A stretch of 64,000 bases of DNA from the NCBI GenBank assembly GCA_015063895.1, contig SVTG01000001.1, forward strand, positions 102,162-166,161. The letters run 5' to 3'. The translations under genes and the position numbers were made by a program. Below, piece after piece: positions 1 to 9,331 of this stretch (the stretch's first letter is position 1; every line of letters starts with the position of its first letter). The DNA is from Oscillospiraceae bacterium. GTDB taxonomy: Bacteria > Bacillota > Clostridia > Oscillospirales > CAG-272. Below the pieces are notes generated by a model. That model was not told where the DNA came from and made no database searches. It was given only the letters and a program-made list of their open reading frames with translations.

Positions 1-2
1 TC

Positions 3-497
3 GCCTACCCCACGCACAAAACAAGCTCGGGTGACGATTGGCAGACAAACGCCCCCGAGGCATTTTATATGATGACTACCACCACAGAGGGTGCCACGGG
101 CATGATCACCGCCAGCAAGCTGACCTCAGGCGCTTGTGACGATCTGCGTTTTGCCATTTACGGTGAGCGCGGCTCTGTGCGCTTCTCGTTGATGCAGCCG
201 AATTTTCTTGAGTTTTACGATGCAACCGTCTCCGATAAGCCACAGGGCGGCACGCGCGGCTACACGCAGATCGAATGCGTCGGCAGAGCCCCTGCCCCGG
301 GCGGTGTATTCCCCGCCCCCAAGGCACCCGTTGGCTGGCTCACGGGGCACGTGATGAGTATGGGGCGTTTTTTGGAGGCCGTTTATCACGGCACCGAGGC
401 AGACCCCGATTTTGAAAGCGCCGCCTACGTACAATATCTGATGGACGTTGCACTGCGCGCAGACAAGCAAGGGCGTAGCCTGGAGGTCACACTATGA
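3..497 (+). CDS. Gfo/Idh/MocA-family oxidoreductase, C-terminal fragment (5' truncated by window)
   Basis: Frame is open to the window start (AYPTHKTSSGDDWQTNAPEAFYMMTTTTEGATGM...); C-terminal domain style of Gfo/Idh/MocA proteins. Confidence 0.55.
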   Translation, partial: AYPTHKTSSGDDWQTNAPEAFYMMTTTTEGATGMITASKLTSGACDDLRFAIYGERGSVRFSLMQPNFLEFYDATVSDKPQGGTRGYTQIECVGRAPAPGGVFPAPKAPVGWLTGHVMSMGRFLEAVYHGTEADPDFESAAYVQYLMDVALRADKQGRSLEVTL

Positions 498-1105
498 AGG
501 TGATCGGTCTCACGGGCCCCAGCGGCGCGGGTAAGACCCTTGCCGCAGAGATCTTTGCAGCCTTTGGCGTGCCGACCATTGATGCCGATGCCGTTTATCA
601 CGACATTTTAGCGCGCGGTGATGATTGCACCAAGGAGTTGGCTGCTGCCTTCGGGCGCGAGATCTTAGACAAAAACGGTCTTGTTTCGCGCAGAGCCCTC
701 GCCAATACGGTATTTGGTAAGCCCGACACCCCCACACTTTTGCATACTTTAAATACGATCACCCATAAATATGTTATGAGCGATATCAAAAAAATGCTAT
801 CGTCCATGGCAGCCGCGGGAATTTCTGCCGTGCTGCTTGACGCACCGCTTTTATTTGAAGCCAACGCTCAAACGCTTTGTGACGTCGTAATAGCGCTGCT
901 CGCCCCCTACAGCCAACGCCTCTCGCGTATCATAGAACGCGACGGTATCGATGAGGCGGCAGCCGCCAAACGCCTTGCCGCCGGAAAAGACGATGCCTTT
1001 TACCGTTCGCGATGCGGATATATTCTTGAAAACGACGGCAACAAGGCAGCTCTGACTGATAAGATCAAAAAGCTGTTGATGGAAACGGGAGTGGTTGTTG
1101 TTTGA
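494..1105 (+). CDS. coaE: Dephospho-CoA kinase
   Basis: N-terminal P-loop MKVIGLTGPSGAGKT, DADAVYHD, LLDAPLLFEA motifs; 203 aa. Confidence 0.93.
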   Translation: MKVIGLTGPSGAGKTLAAEIFAAFGVPTIDADAVYHDILARGDDCTKELAAAFGREILDKNGLVSRRALANTVFGKPDTPTLLHTLNTITHKYVMSDIKKMLSSMAAAGISAVLLDAPLLFEANAQTLCDVVIALLAPYSQRLSRIIERDGIDEAAAAKRLAAGKDDAFYRSRCGYILENDGNKAALTDKIKKLLMETGVVVV

Positions 1106-1683
1106 AGTCGGCGTTACCGAAAAGGTGGCTCTCTGCCACGCTGTGTCTTTTTCTCATTGTCTGTTTACTTGTATCGGTCGTCTGCCTTGACGAGGGCTCG
1201 CGCGCAGGACGTGAGCGCTTGTATTACGACAGTGTCCTCACCGCAGCCGATGCCTTTGATCTGTCGCCCGCGCTCATTTTAGCCGTTATTCGCACCGAAA
1301 GCGACTTTTACAAAAACGCCAGATCGGCAGCAGGGGCCGTGGGGCTGATGCAGCTGATGCCCGATACCTTTTCTTACCTGCGCGACACCTTTTTTGAGGA
1401 ATCGCTCTCAAGCGACGCCATCTGGCAGCCAACCGTCAATATCCGCTACGGGGCATTTTATCTTTCGTATTTGTTGAAGAAATTTGAAAGCCTTGACGTA
1501 GCGCTTGCCGCTTACAATGCGGGCGAGGGGCGCGTGGCACTCTGGCTTGAGGATCGCTCGCTTTCCCCCGACGGACGCACCCTTCTCAGGATCCCCTATG
1601 CAGAAACCGAAAACTACGTTTCACAAACAAAAAAATATTACCGCCATTATCTGAAAAAATTTCACTTGAAGGAGCATATATGA
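1102..1683 (+). CDS. Lytic transglycosylase (SLT domain)
   Basis: N-terminal TM; ALILAVIRTESDFYKNARSAAGAVGLMQLMPDT...ALAAYNAGEGRV SLT motifs. Confidence 0.92.
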   Translation: MKSALPKRWLSATLCLFLIVCLLVSVVCLDEGSRAGRERLYYDSVLTAADAFDLSPALILAVIRTESDFYKNARSAAGAVGLMQLMPDTFSYLRDTFFEESLSSDAIWQPTVNIRYGAFYLSYLLKKFESLDVALAAYNAGEGRVALWLEDRSLSPDGRTLLRIPYAETENYVSQTKKYYRHYLKKFHLKEHI

Positions 1684-3068
1684 ACAAGCAAGAGCTTTCA
1701 AAAAAACTGCTTTACACCAAAAAAAGCGTTTATGAAAAAACCGATGCAAAAAGAATTGAGGCTGCGTTTGATTATGCCAAAGGGTACGCCGCCTATCTTG
1801 ACGCCGCCAAGACCGAGCGTGAGGCCGTTGCCGTATCGATTGAAATGGCACAGGCTAAGGGCTTCAAGCCTTATACCATAGGGCAGCCCCTGCAGGCAGG
1901 CGATAAATACTACTATAACAACCGCAACAAGAATTTGTTTTTGTTCGTCATCGGCACTGAGCCGATCGAACACGGTATCCGCATCAACGCCGCGCACATT
2001 GATTCACCGCGCCTTGACCTCAAGCCCTGCCCCGTGTATGAGGATGGCGGCATGAGCTTTTTCAAAACGCATTATTACGGCGGTATCCGCAAATATCAAT
2101 GGGTGGCAACTCCGCTTTCTTTGCACGGTGTGATCGTGCGAAACGATGGCACCCCTGTCACGGTCAACATCGGTGAGGACGACAACGACCCCGTATTTTA
2201 TATCAACGATCTTCTCCCCCACCTCGGGCACGAAACAGATAAAAAGCCGCTCGGCGAGGCGTTTCCCGGCGAAAAGCTGAATATTCTCATCGGCTCCCGT
2301 CCCTATGACGGTGAGGCGGGGAGCGAGAGCATCAAGCTCAATACCCTCGCACTCCTTTACGACAAGTACGGCATCACCGAGGAGGATTTTCTTACTGCCG
2401 AGCTTGAGCTGGTTCCCGCCTTCAAGACGCGCGATATCGGCTTTGACCGTGCTCTCATTGGTGCATACGGTCATGATGACCGCGTTTGCGCATACCCTGC
2501 CCTTACGGCGATCCTGGCAGAAAATGCCCCCAGATCCACACTGATGTGCGTGCTGGCAGATAAGGAGGAAACGGGTAGCGAGGGCAATACGGGCATGAAA
2601 TCCTTACTCCTACTTGACCTGATCAACGAGATCTCCCTTGCTCTTGGCGGCAATCCTGCTACCGTGCGCAACAACTCGAAATGTCTTTCAGCCGACGTTT
2701 CCTGCGCCTATGACCCCAATTTTGCCGATGCGTTTGAAAAACGCAACACCCCCATGCTCTCCTGCGGCGTTGTGCTGACGAAATATACGGGCGCACGCGG
2801 AAAATCCTCTACCAACGATGCACGTGCCGAATACGTAGGCTGGCTGCGCGGTGTGATGGACCGTGCTGGCGTCGTTTGGCAAACGGGCGAGCTTGGTAAG
2901 GTTGACGGCGGTGGCGGCGGTACTGTTGCCAAATATATTGCCAATCATAATATTGAAACCGTTGACCTCGGTGTGCCCGTCATTTCCATGCACGCCCCCT
3001 ACGAGGTTGTTTCCAAGGTTGACGTATACGAGGCTTACCTCGCATTCTCTGCCTTTTCCCGTGCCTGA
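1680..3068 (+). CDS. M18 family aminopeptidase
   Basis: AAHIDSPRLDLKP, DKEETGSEGNTGM, VPVISMHAPYEVVSKVDVY motifs of M18 peptidases. Confidence 0.9.
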   Translation: MNKQELSKKLLYTKKSVYEKTDAKRIEAAFDYAKGYAAYLDAAKTEREAVAVSIEMAQAKGFKPYTIGQPLQAGDKYYYNNRNKNLFLFVIGTEPIEHGIRINAAHIDSPRLDLKPCPVYEDGGMSFFKTHYYGGIRKYQWVATPLSLHGVIVRNDGTPVTVNIGEDDNDPVFYINDLLPHLGHETDKKPLGEAFPGEKLNILIGSRPYDGEAGSESIKLNTLALLYDKYGITEEDFLTAELELVPAFKTRDIGFDRALIGAYGHDDRVCAYPALTAILAENAPRSTLMCVLADKEETGSEGNTGMKSLLLLDLINEISLALGGNPATVRNNSKCLSADVSCAYDPNFADAFEKRNTPMLSCGVVLTKYTGARGKSSTNDARAEYVGWLRGVMDRAGVVWQTGELGKVDGGGGGTVAKYIANHNIETVDLGVPVISMHAPYEVVSKVDVYEAYLAFSAFSRA

Positions 3069-4135
3069 TGTTAGATAAGCTTGAAGCAGCCATCGCGCGC
3101 TTTCAGGAGCTCTCCCGTCGCTTGGAGGACCCGGGCGTCGCGGCCGATGCCGCCACGTATACGGCGCTGGCTAAGGAATATCGGCGCCTCGCACCCTTGG
3201 CCACCACCGCGGCGGAATATACCGCCGCGCAGCAAGCAGCCGCTGAGGCATCGCTGCTGCTGCAGGAAAGCGACGACAGCGAATTAAGGGAGCTGGCTGC
3301 GGCCGAACTCAGCGAAGCGCATGAGCAAATGGCCCTACTGGAGGAAAAGCTGAAGGTATTTTTACTGCCCCGCGATCCGCACGACGACCGCAATGTGATC
3401 GTTGAAATACGCGCCGGGGCGGGCGGTGAGGAGGCGGCACTTTTTGCGGCAGTTCTTTACCGTATGTATACCATGTATGCCGAATCGGTCGGCTTTAAGA
3501 CCTCGCGTGTGAGTGAAAACGAAACAGAGCTTGGCGGCTTTCGCGAGATCGTATTCATGGTAGAGGGCGACGGCGCCTATTCGCGCTTTAAATTTGAATC
3601 GGGCGTGCACCGTGTACAGCGCGTGCCCGTGACCGAATCGCAGGGTCGCATCCAGACCTCCACCGTAACCGTGGCCGTCCTGCCCGAGGCTGAGGAGGTC
3701 GACGTTGAGATCAACCCTGCCGATATCGTAATGGAATCCTGCAAAAGCAGCGGTGCGGGCGGTCAGCATATCAATAAGACCGAATCTGCCGTGCGCCTGA
3801 CCCACAAGCCAACGGGTATCGTGGTAGAATGTCAGGAGGAGCGCAGTCAGTTCAAAAACCGCGATAAAGCAATGAAAATGCTGCGTGCCAAGCTCCTTGA
3901 TATCAAGCGCACCGCGCAAGAAAAGGAGATCGCAGGCGAGCGCCGCGCACAGGTAGGCACAGGCGACCGCAGCGAGCGGATCCGTACCTACAATTACCCA
4001 CAGGGGCGCCTGACCGATCACCGTATCGGTCTTACGCTCTACTCTCTTGATAAAATACTCAACGGCAACGTCGGTGACGTGATCGATGCGCTCATCACCG
4101 CTGACACCGCCCTGAAGTTGGGGCGCGAGCCGTAA
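3068..4135 (+). CDS. prfA: Peptide chain release factor 1
   Basis: IRAGAGGEEAALFA and SSGAGGQHINKTESAVRLTH (GGQ) motifs; 355 aa. Confidence 0.97.
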   Translation: MLDKLEAAIARFQELSRRLEDPGVAADAATYTALAKEYRRLAPLATTAAEYTAAQQAAAEASLLLQESDDSELRELAAAELSEAHEQMALLEEKLKVFLLPRDPHDDRNVIVEIRAGAGGEEAALFAAVLYRMYTMYAESVGFKTSRVSENETELGGFREIVFMVEGDGAYSRFKFESGVHRVQRVPVTESQGRIQTSTVTVAVLPEAEEVDVEINPADIVMESCKSSGAGGQHINKTESAVRLTHKPTGIVVECQEERSQFKNRDKAMKMLRAKLLDIKRTAQEKEIAGERRAQVGTGDRSERIRTYNYPQGRLTDHRIGLTLYSLDKILNGNVGDVIDALITADTALKLGREP

Positions 4136-4149
4136 AAAGGAGTTTTCAT

Positions 4150-5199
4150 TTGAAAACCGAGCAAATTTTGATCACAAATATCGCACAGCAAGAGCCTGAT
4201 ATCGCGCGTGCCGCCGAAAAGATCAGGGCGGGCGAGCTGGTGGTGTTTCCCACCGAGACCGTATACGGCCTCGGGGCTGACGCCACAAACGAGGCGGCTG
4301 TGCGCAGCATCTACGTGGCAAAAGGGCGCCCGTCGGACAACCCCTTGATCATACATATTGCCACCCCCGAGGATGCCGAGCGCTATGCGCTGACAAACAA
4401 AACCTATTATAAGCTTGCCGAAAAATTTATGCCGGGGCCCTTGACGGTCATTTTGCCAAGGCGCAAGAGCGTTTGCGCGGCTGTCACCGGCGGTCTTGAC
4501 ACCGTTGCGGTGCGCTGCCCCTCTCACCCCGTAGCAAGAGCGCTGATCGAAAGGGCGGGTGTTGGCATTGCCGCCCCCTCCGCCAATTTATCGGGCCGCC
4601 CCTCTCCCACCACCGCCGCACACGCCAAGGAGGACCTTGACGGGCGCGTTTCGATGATCCTTGACGGAGGCGAGGCTGAGGTGGGGCTTGAATCCACCAT
4701 CGTGGCGCTTGACGGCGACGTCGGCACGCTTTTGCGCCCCGGCGCCATTACCTACGATGCCCTTTGCTGTGTTTGCCGCGAGGTCAAGGTGGCACCTGCT
4801 GTGCTCCGTCGCCTTGCCGAAAACGAGCGTCCGCTCTCCCCCGGCATGAAATACCGCCACTATGCGCCGCGCGCACCGCTCACGCTTCTGGAGGGCGAGA
4901 AAAATGCCGTGCTCGCGTATCTGAAAACACTTTCTGTCGACAGCAGCATCGGTATTCTTTGTTACGACGAGGAGATCCCCCATTTACAGGGCAAGGCACA
5001 TTTGTTTGGTATCGGTGGCGAGCAGGATCTGCAAACGCAGGCACACCGCCTGTTTGCCGTACTGCGCGAGGTAGACGACCACCCCGAGATCACCGCCGTA
5101 TACGCCCATTTACCGCCGCGCGAGGGGCTGGGGCTTGCCCTTTATAACCGCTCGATCCGTGCCGCGGCACATACTGTGAAAAAAATACAAGAAATATAA
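4150..5199 (+). CDS. L-threonylcarbamoyladenylate synthase (YrdC/Sua5)
   Basis: VVFPTETVYGLGADATN...KGRPSDNPLIIHI, APSANLSGRPSPT, C-terminal Sua5 domain; TTG start. Confidence 0.93.
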   Translation: MKTEQILITNIAQQEPDIARAAEKIRAGELVVFPTETVYGLGADATNEAAVRSIYVAKGRPSDNPLIIHIATPEDAERYALTNKTYYKLAEKFMPGPLTVILPRRKSVCAAVTGGLDTVAVRCPSHPVARALIERAGVGIAAPSANLSGRPSPTTAAHAKEDLDGRVSMILDGGEAEVGLESTIVALDGDVGTLLRPGAITYDALCCVCREVKVAPAVLRRLAENERPLSPGMKYRHYAPRAPLTLLEGEKNAVLAYLKTLSVDSSIGILCYDEEIPHLQGKAHLFGIGGEQDLQTQAHRLFAVLREVDDHPEITAVYAHLPPREGLGLALYNRSIRAAAHTVKKIQEI

Positions 5200-5217
5200 A
5201 GAAAGGTAGGATAGGAG

Positions 5218-7473
5218 ATGGCCAAGAAAAAGTCCTCCCCCGTTACCGAACTCTCTGAAATCGTTCCTGCACCCGCAACGCCACAGCCCATTACCGAAAC
5301 CATTGAAAAAAACTACATGCCCTACGTTATGAGCGTGATCGTGTCGCGTGCCATTCCCGAGATTGACGGCTTGAAGCCCTCACACCGCAAGCTGCTTTAT
5401 ACCATGTATAAAATGGGGCTTCTCACGGGTAACCGCACCAAGAGCGCCAATATCGTAGGACAAACGATGAAATTAAATCCACACGGCGACGCTGCCATTT
5501 ATGAAACCATGGTGCGCCTTACGCGCGGCAACGCGGCACTCCTGCACCCGCTGGTGGATTCCAAGGGTAGCTTCGGTAAGCATTATTCAAGCGATATGAA
5601 ATATGCTGCCTCCCGTTATACCGAAGCTAAGCTTGATAGCTTCTGCCAAGAGCTTTTTGCGGGTATTGATAAGGACGCGGTTGATTTTGTTGACAACTAC
5701 GACAACACCATGAAGGAGCCCATGCTGCTGCCCACCACCTTCCCGAACGTGCTGGTTACTCCCAACGTCGGTATCGCAGTCGGCATGGCCTCCAATATCT
5801 GCTCGTTTAATTTGGCCGAGGTCTGTGACGGTGCGATCGCGCTTCTGAAAAACCCGAAAACGACCACAGACAAGATCCTTGACCTCATCAAGGCTCCCGA
5901 TTTTTCGGGCGGCGGTCTTATCGTGTACGACCGCGAGCAAATGCGTCGCATTTACGAAACAGGACAAGGGTCCTTCCGTATTCGCTCGCGTTACAGCTAC
6001 GATAAGGCGGCAGGGTGCATTGATATTTTACAGATCCCCTACTCTACCTCGATCGAGGCGATCCTTGACAGCATCGCCACACTCGTAAAGGAGGGCAAGC
6101 TAAAGGAGATCACCGATTTCAGAGATGAGATCGATCTCAACGGCTTCAAGCTGACCCTTGACCTGAAAAAAGGCACCGATCCCGACAAGCTGATGGCGCG
6201 CCTTTTCAAGATCACGCCCCTTGAGGATAGCTTTAAGTGCAACTTTAACGTGCTGATCGACTCCTCCCCCCGTCAGCTTGGCGTGGTGGATATTTTAAGG
6301 GAATGGATCAAATTCCGCACCGCGTGCGTGCGCCGTGAGCTTTGCTTTGATCTGAAGAAAAAGCAGGATCGCTTGCATCTGGTCACGGGCCTTGGCAAAA
6401 TTTTGTTGGATATCGATAAGGCTGTGCGCATTATCCGCCAGACCGAAAGCGATGATCTGGTCGTGCCCGAGCTGATGCGCGGCTTTGGCATTGACGAGGT
6501 GCAGGCCGAGTATATCGCCAATATCAAGCTGCGTAACCTCAACAAAAAATACATTGTGAACTGTATTCAGGAGATGGAGAGCCTGAAGGCCGCCATTGCT
6601 GAAATTGAGGAGATCTTGGGTGACGAGCTGAAGCTTCGTGCCAAAATCGCCGCCCAACTGACGGAGATCAAGAAAAAATACGGTCAGCCGCGTCGCTCGC
6701 AGCTGATCTATGCCGCCGATATTCCCGAGGAGCCTGACGAGGAGCCCGTTGAAAACTATCCCGTAAGGCTGGTGCTCACCAAAGAGGGCTATTTTAAAAA
6801 GATCACCTTCCAGTCGCTGCGCGGCAATGATGAGCAAAAGCTCAAGGAGGGTGACGATATCGCGCAGATCTTTGATGCCGAAAACAAAGACAACCTGCTG
6901 ATCTTCACCGACCAGGCACAGGTCTATCGCGTGGCGGTAGACGATTTTGAGACCACCAAGGCCTCGGCTATGGGTGATTTCTTAAACGCCAAGCTCGCCA
7001 TGGATAAAGATGAGCGCCCGATCTTTATGCGCGTGCAAAACACCTATCCCGAGGGAGAAAATATGGTGTTTATCTTTGAAAACGGTAAGGGTGTACGCGT
7101 GCCGATCACCGCTTACGTGGCAAAGGGTAACCGCCGCAAGCTGACGGGTGCCTTTTCCAAAAATTCTCCCATTGTGGCCGCCTTCTACGAGGTGGAGAAG
7201 GATCCGTTTGAGCTCCTGCTCCTCTCCGATGCCGACCGCGCCATTGTCATTAAGAGCTCGCTGATTCCCATTATGACAACGCGCTCCTCGGGCGGCGTTA
7301 CGCTGATGAGCCTGGGCAAAAAGGAAAAGCGTATCGTCGAGGCCACACAAAGCTTTACCGACCGTTTTGGCGACGGTAAGGGCTATCGCAAGTATAAAAT
7401 TCCCGCTGCGGGTGTTTTGTTAAACGAAAAAAACATTGATGCCATGCAGATCAGCATGGACGACACTTTATAA
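5218..7473 (+). CDS. Type IIA DNA topoisomerase subunit A (GyrA/ParC-like)
   Basis: MPYVMSVIVSRAIPEIDGLKPSHRKLLYTMY; active-site region AASRYTEAKL; 751 aa. Confidence 0.88.
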   Translation: MAKKKSSPVTELSEIVPAPATPQPITETIEKNYMPYVMSVIVSRAIPEIDGLKPSHRKLLYTMYKMGLLTGNRTKSANIVGQTMKLNPHGDAAIYETMVRLTRGNAALLHPLVDSKGSFGKHYSSDMKYAASRYTEAKLDSFCQELFAGIDKDAVDFVDNYDNTMKEPMLLPTTFPNVLVTPNVGIAVGMASNICSFNLAEVCDGAIALLKNPKTTTDKILDLIKAPDFSGGGLIVYDREQMRRIYETGQGSFRIRSRYSYDKAAGCIDILQIPYSTSIEAILDSIATLVKEGKLKEITDFRDEIDLNGFKLTLDLKKGTDPDKLMARLFKITPLEDSFKCNFNVLIDSSPRQLGVVDILREWIKFRTACVRRELCFDLKKKQDRLHLVTGLGKILLDIDKAVRIIRQTESDDLVVPELMRGFGIDEVQAEYIANIKLRNLNKKYIVNCIQEMESLKAAIAEIEEILGDELKLRAKIAAQLTEIKKKYGQPRRSQLIYAADIPEEPDEEPVENYPVRLVLTKEGYFKKITFQSLRGNDEQKLKEGDDIAQIFDAENKDNLLIFTDQAQVYRVAVDDFETTKASAMGDFLNAKLAMDKDERPIFMRVQNTYPEGENMVFIFENGKGVRVPITAYVAKGNRRKLTGAFSKNSPIVAAFYEVEKDPFELLLLSDADRAIVIKSSLIPIMTTRSSGGVTLMSLGKKEKRIVEATQSFTDRFGDGKGYRKYKIPAAGVLLNEKNIDAMQISMDDTL

Positions 7474-7491
7474 TAAGGAAGGTAAAAAGTC

Positions 7492-7686
7492 ATGAACAAA
7501 AAGAAAAAGCTCACCGTACAGATCCTCGCCATCGTTTTGTCTGTTCTGATGGTCCTGAGTATTGCTTTCTACACCGTCTTTATGATCGTAGACAGCATCA
7601 AGGCCAAGAAGGAAGCCGAGAAAAAGGAACAGGAAAAGACCGAAGCTGCCGAGCTGGTGCCTGCTACTGTATATTACGTGGCATGA
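7492..7686 (+). CDS. Small single-pass membrane protein, unknown function
   Basis: 64-aa ORF, hydrophobic N-terminal segment then Lys/Glu-rich segment; followed by a terminator. Confidence 0.6.
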   Translation: MNKKKKLTVQILAIVLSVLMVLSIAFYTVFMIVDSIKAKKEAEKKEQEKTEAAELVPATVYYVA

Positions 7687-7701
7687 TCCGCACCGTATGG
7701 C

Positions 7702-7734
7702 AAAAAGTCGCCCTTGAAAAAGGGCGGCTTTTTG
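7702..7734 (+). terminator. Rho-independent terminator
   Basis: AAAAAGtCGCCCTTgaaaAAGGGCGgCTTTTTG hairpin with T-tract. Confidence 0.85.
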
Positions 7735-7745
7735 TTTATTATATA

Positions 7746-7774
7746 TTGAATTTTGGCGTAAAGCGTGATATAAT
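7746..7774 (+). promoter_or_regulatory. SigA-type promoter for the M81 gene(s)
   Basis: TTGAAT - 17 nt - TATAAT. Confidence 0.75.
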
Positions 7775-7816
7775 TTTTTCAAGAAAAACAGCCCCAAAGG
7801 GGCTGCATGGAGGTTT

Positions 7817-9313
7817 ATGATGACAAAACACGTTTTTATTGCCAGCTTACAGCAGGAAACCAGTGCATTTAACCCTGTTATTTCTCCAAAAACCATGTTC
7901 TTTGACTTCAACTGTGAAGAATTGAAGGGCACGGAGGGCATGACGGGTGGCTTAGTAGATACCCTGTCAGCCGCCGAGGGCGTACGCGTCACCTACGGTC
8001 AATCCCTGGAGGCCGATAGCGGCGGTCCCCTGAACGATGCCGTATGGCAGAATTTCTTGAAGGGCGTGCTTGACGACATTGCCGCCAAGGGTCCCTTTGA
8101 CGGTATCGCACTGGCGCTGCACGGCGCCACCAGCTCGCTGACGACCCCCGATATCTGCGGCGAGGTCGTTGCCGCCGTACGTGCGGCTGTGGGGGAAGCT
8201 GTGCCGATCGCCGTATCGCACGACCTGCACGCAAACGTCACCGCAAAAAGCGCAAAAAATGCCGACTATATCTGCGGTTACCACGAATATCCTCACCTTG
8301 ACACCTACGAAACCGGCGTGCGCGCCGCAAAGCTTCTGTTAAAGCACATGGCAGGTGAAGTGCAAAAGACCGCCTACGCCGCCATTCCGATGATCGCCCC
8401 CGCACACGCCTATACCACCACTAAGGGCGCATTGCTGGCACTTGTCAACGATGCAAAGGCGATGGTTGAGCGCGGCGAGATCTCTGATTTCAGCTTGTTT
8501 GAGGCACAGCCCTGGCTGGACGTGCCCGAATTTGCCAGCGCCGTGATCGTGATCGCAAAGGACGAGGCAACCGCTACGCGCGTGGCAAACGATCTCGCGA
8601 GGCGCCATTTTGCCCTGCGCAAGGAGCTGCAGGGTCCCCCTCTTCTCAGCGTTGATGAGGTGATCAAAAAGGCACTTGCCAACAAAACGGGCAAGCCCGT
8701 GGTTCTGGTAGACTCCTCCGACTCAAGAGGTGCCGGGTCTACTGCCGACAGCGCCGCCGTGATCGAGGCACTGCTCCCCTATCGCGACGAGATCCGTGCA
8801 GCGGTTGGCGTGAGTGATGCACCCGCCGTGGAAAAAGCCTTTTCGCTTGGCGTCGGTGCCGTTGCCGACTTCACACTCGGTGCCACCGTAGCACCCAAGA
8901 TCTCCAAGCCCGTCCTTGTGAAAAACGCACGCGTAAGAAGCCTGCACCTTGGCGACTTCACGGCTGTTGGTCCCCTTGCACGCGGCACACGCTCAAATTG
9001 CGGTCTTGTGGCTGTGCTTGAGGTCGGCAAGATCCTGATCCAGGTATCCAAGCAGAGCGACAATGAAAAGGATATCGGCTTCTACCGCAGCTTTGGCATT
9101 GATCCCGAATTTTGCCAGCTTGTCAGCGTCAAGGCCTGCACCTCGCTGCGTGCGGGATATACACCCATTTCCGCCGAGATCTGCAATGCAGATACGCCCG
9201 GTGCCACAGGCGCCGTTTTGACAAAGCTTGATTATCAGCAGCGCCCCGTACCCCTCTACCCCATGGAAGAGATCACCGAGGACGATATCGTAAAGGCTGT
9301 TTGCTACCGATAA
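7817..9313 (+). CDS. M81 family metallopeptidase (MlrC-like), copy 1
   Basis: QQETSAFNP..., HGATSS, SHDLHANVT, GYHEYPHLDTYETG, DSSDSRGAGST; 498 aa. Confidence 0.88.
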   Translation: MMTKHVFIASLQQETSAFNPVISPKTMFFDFNCEELKGTEGMTGGLVDTLSAAEGVRVTYGQSLEADSGGPLNDAVWQNFLKGVLDDIAAKGPFDGIALALHGATSSLTTPDICGEVVAAVRAAVGEAVPIAVSHDLHANVTAKSAKNADYICGYHEYPHLDTYETGVRAAKLLLKHMAGEVQKTAYAAIPMIAPAHAYTTTKGALLALVNDAKAMVERGEISDFSLFEAQPWLDVPEFASAVIVIAKDEATATRVANDLARRHFALRKELQGPPLLSVDEVIKKALANKTGKPVVLVDSSDSRGAGSTADSAAVIEALLPYRDEIRAAVGVSDAPAVEKAFSLGVGAVADFTLGATVAPKISKPVLVKNARVRSLHLGDFTAVGPLARGTRSNCGLVAVLEVGKILIQVSKQSDNEKDIGFYRSFGIDPEFCQLVSVKACTSLRAGYTPISAEICNADTPGATGAVLTKLDYQQRPVPLYPMEEITEDDIVKAVCYR

Positions 9314-9331
9314 GCGGTTTTTTGGAGGTTT

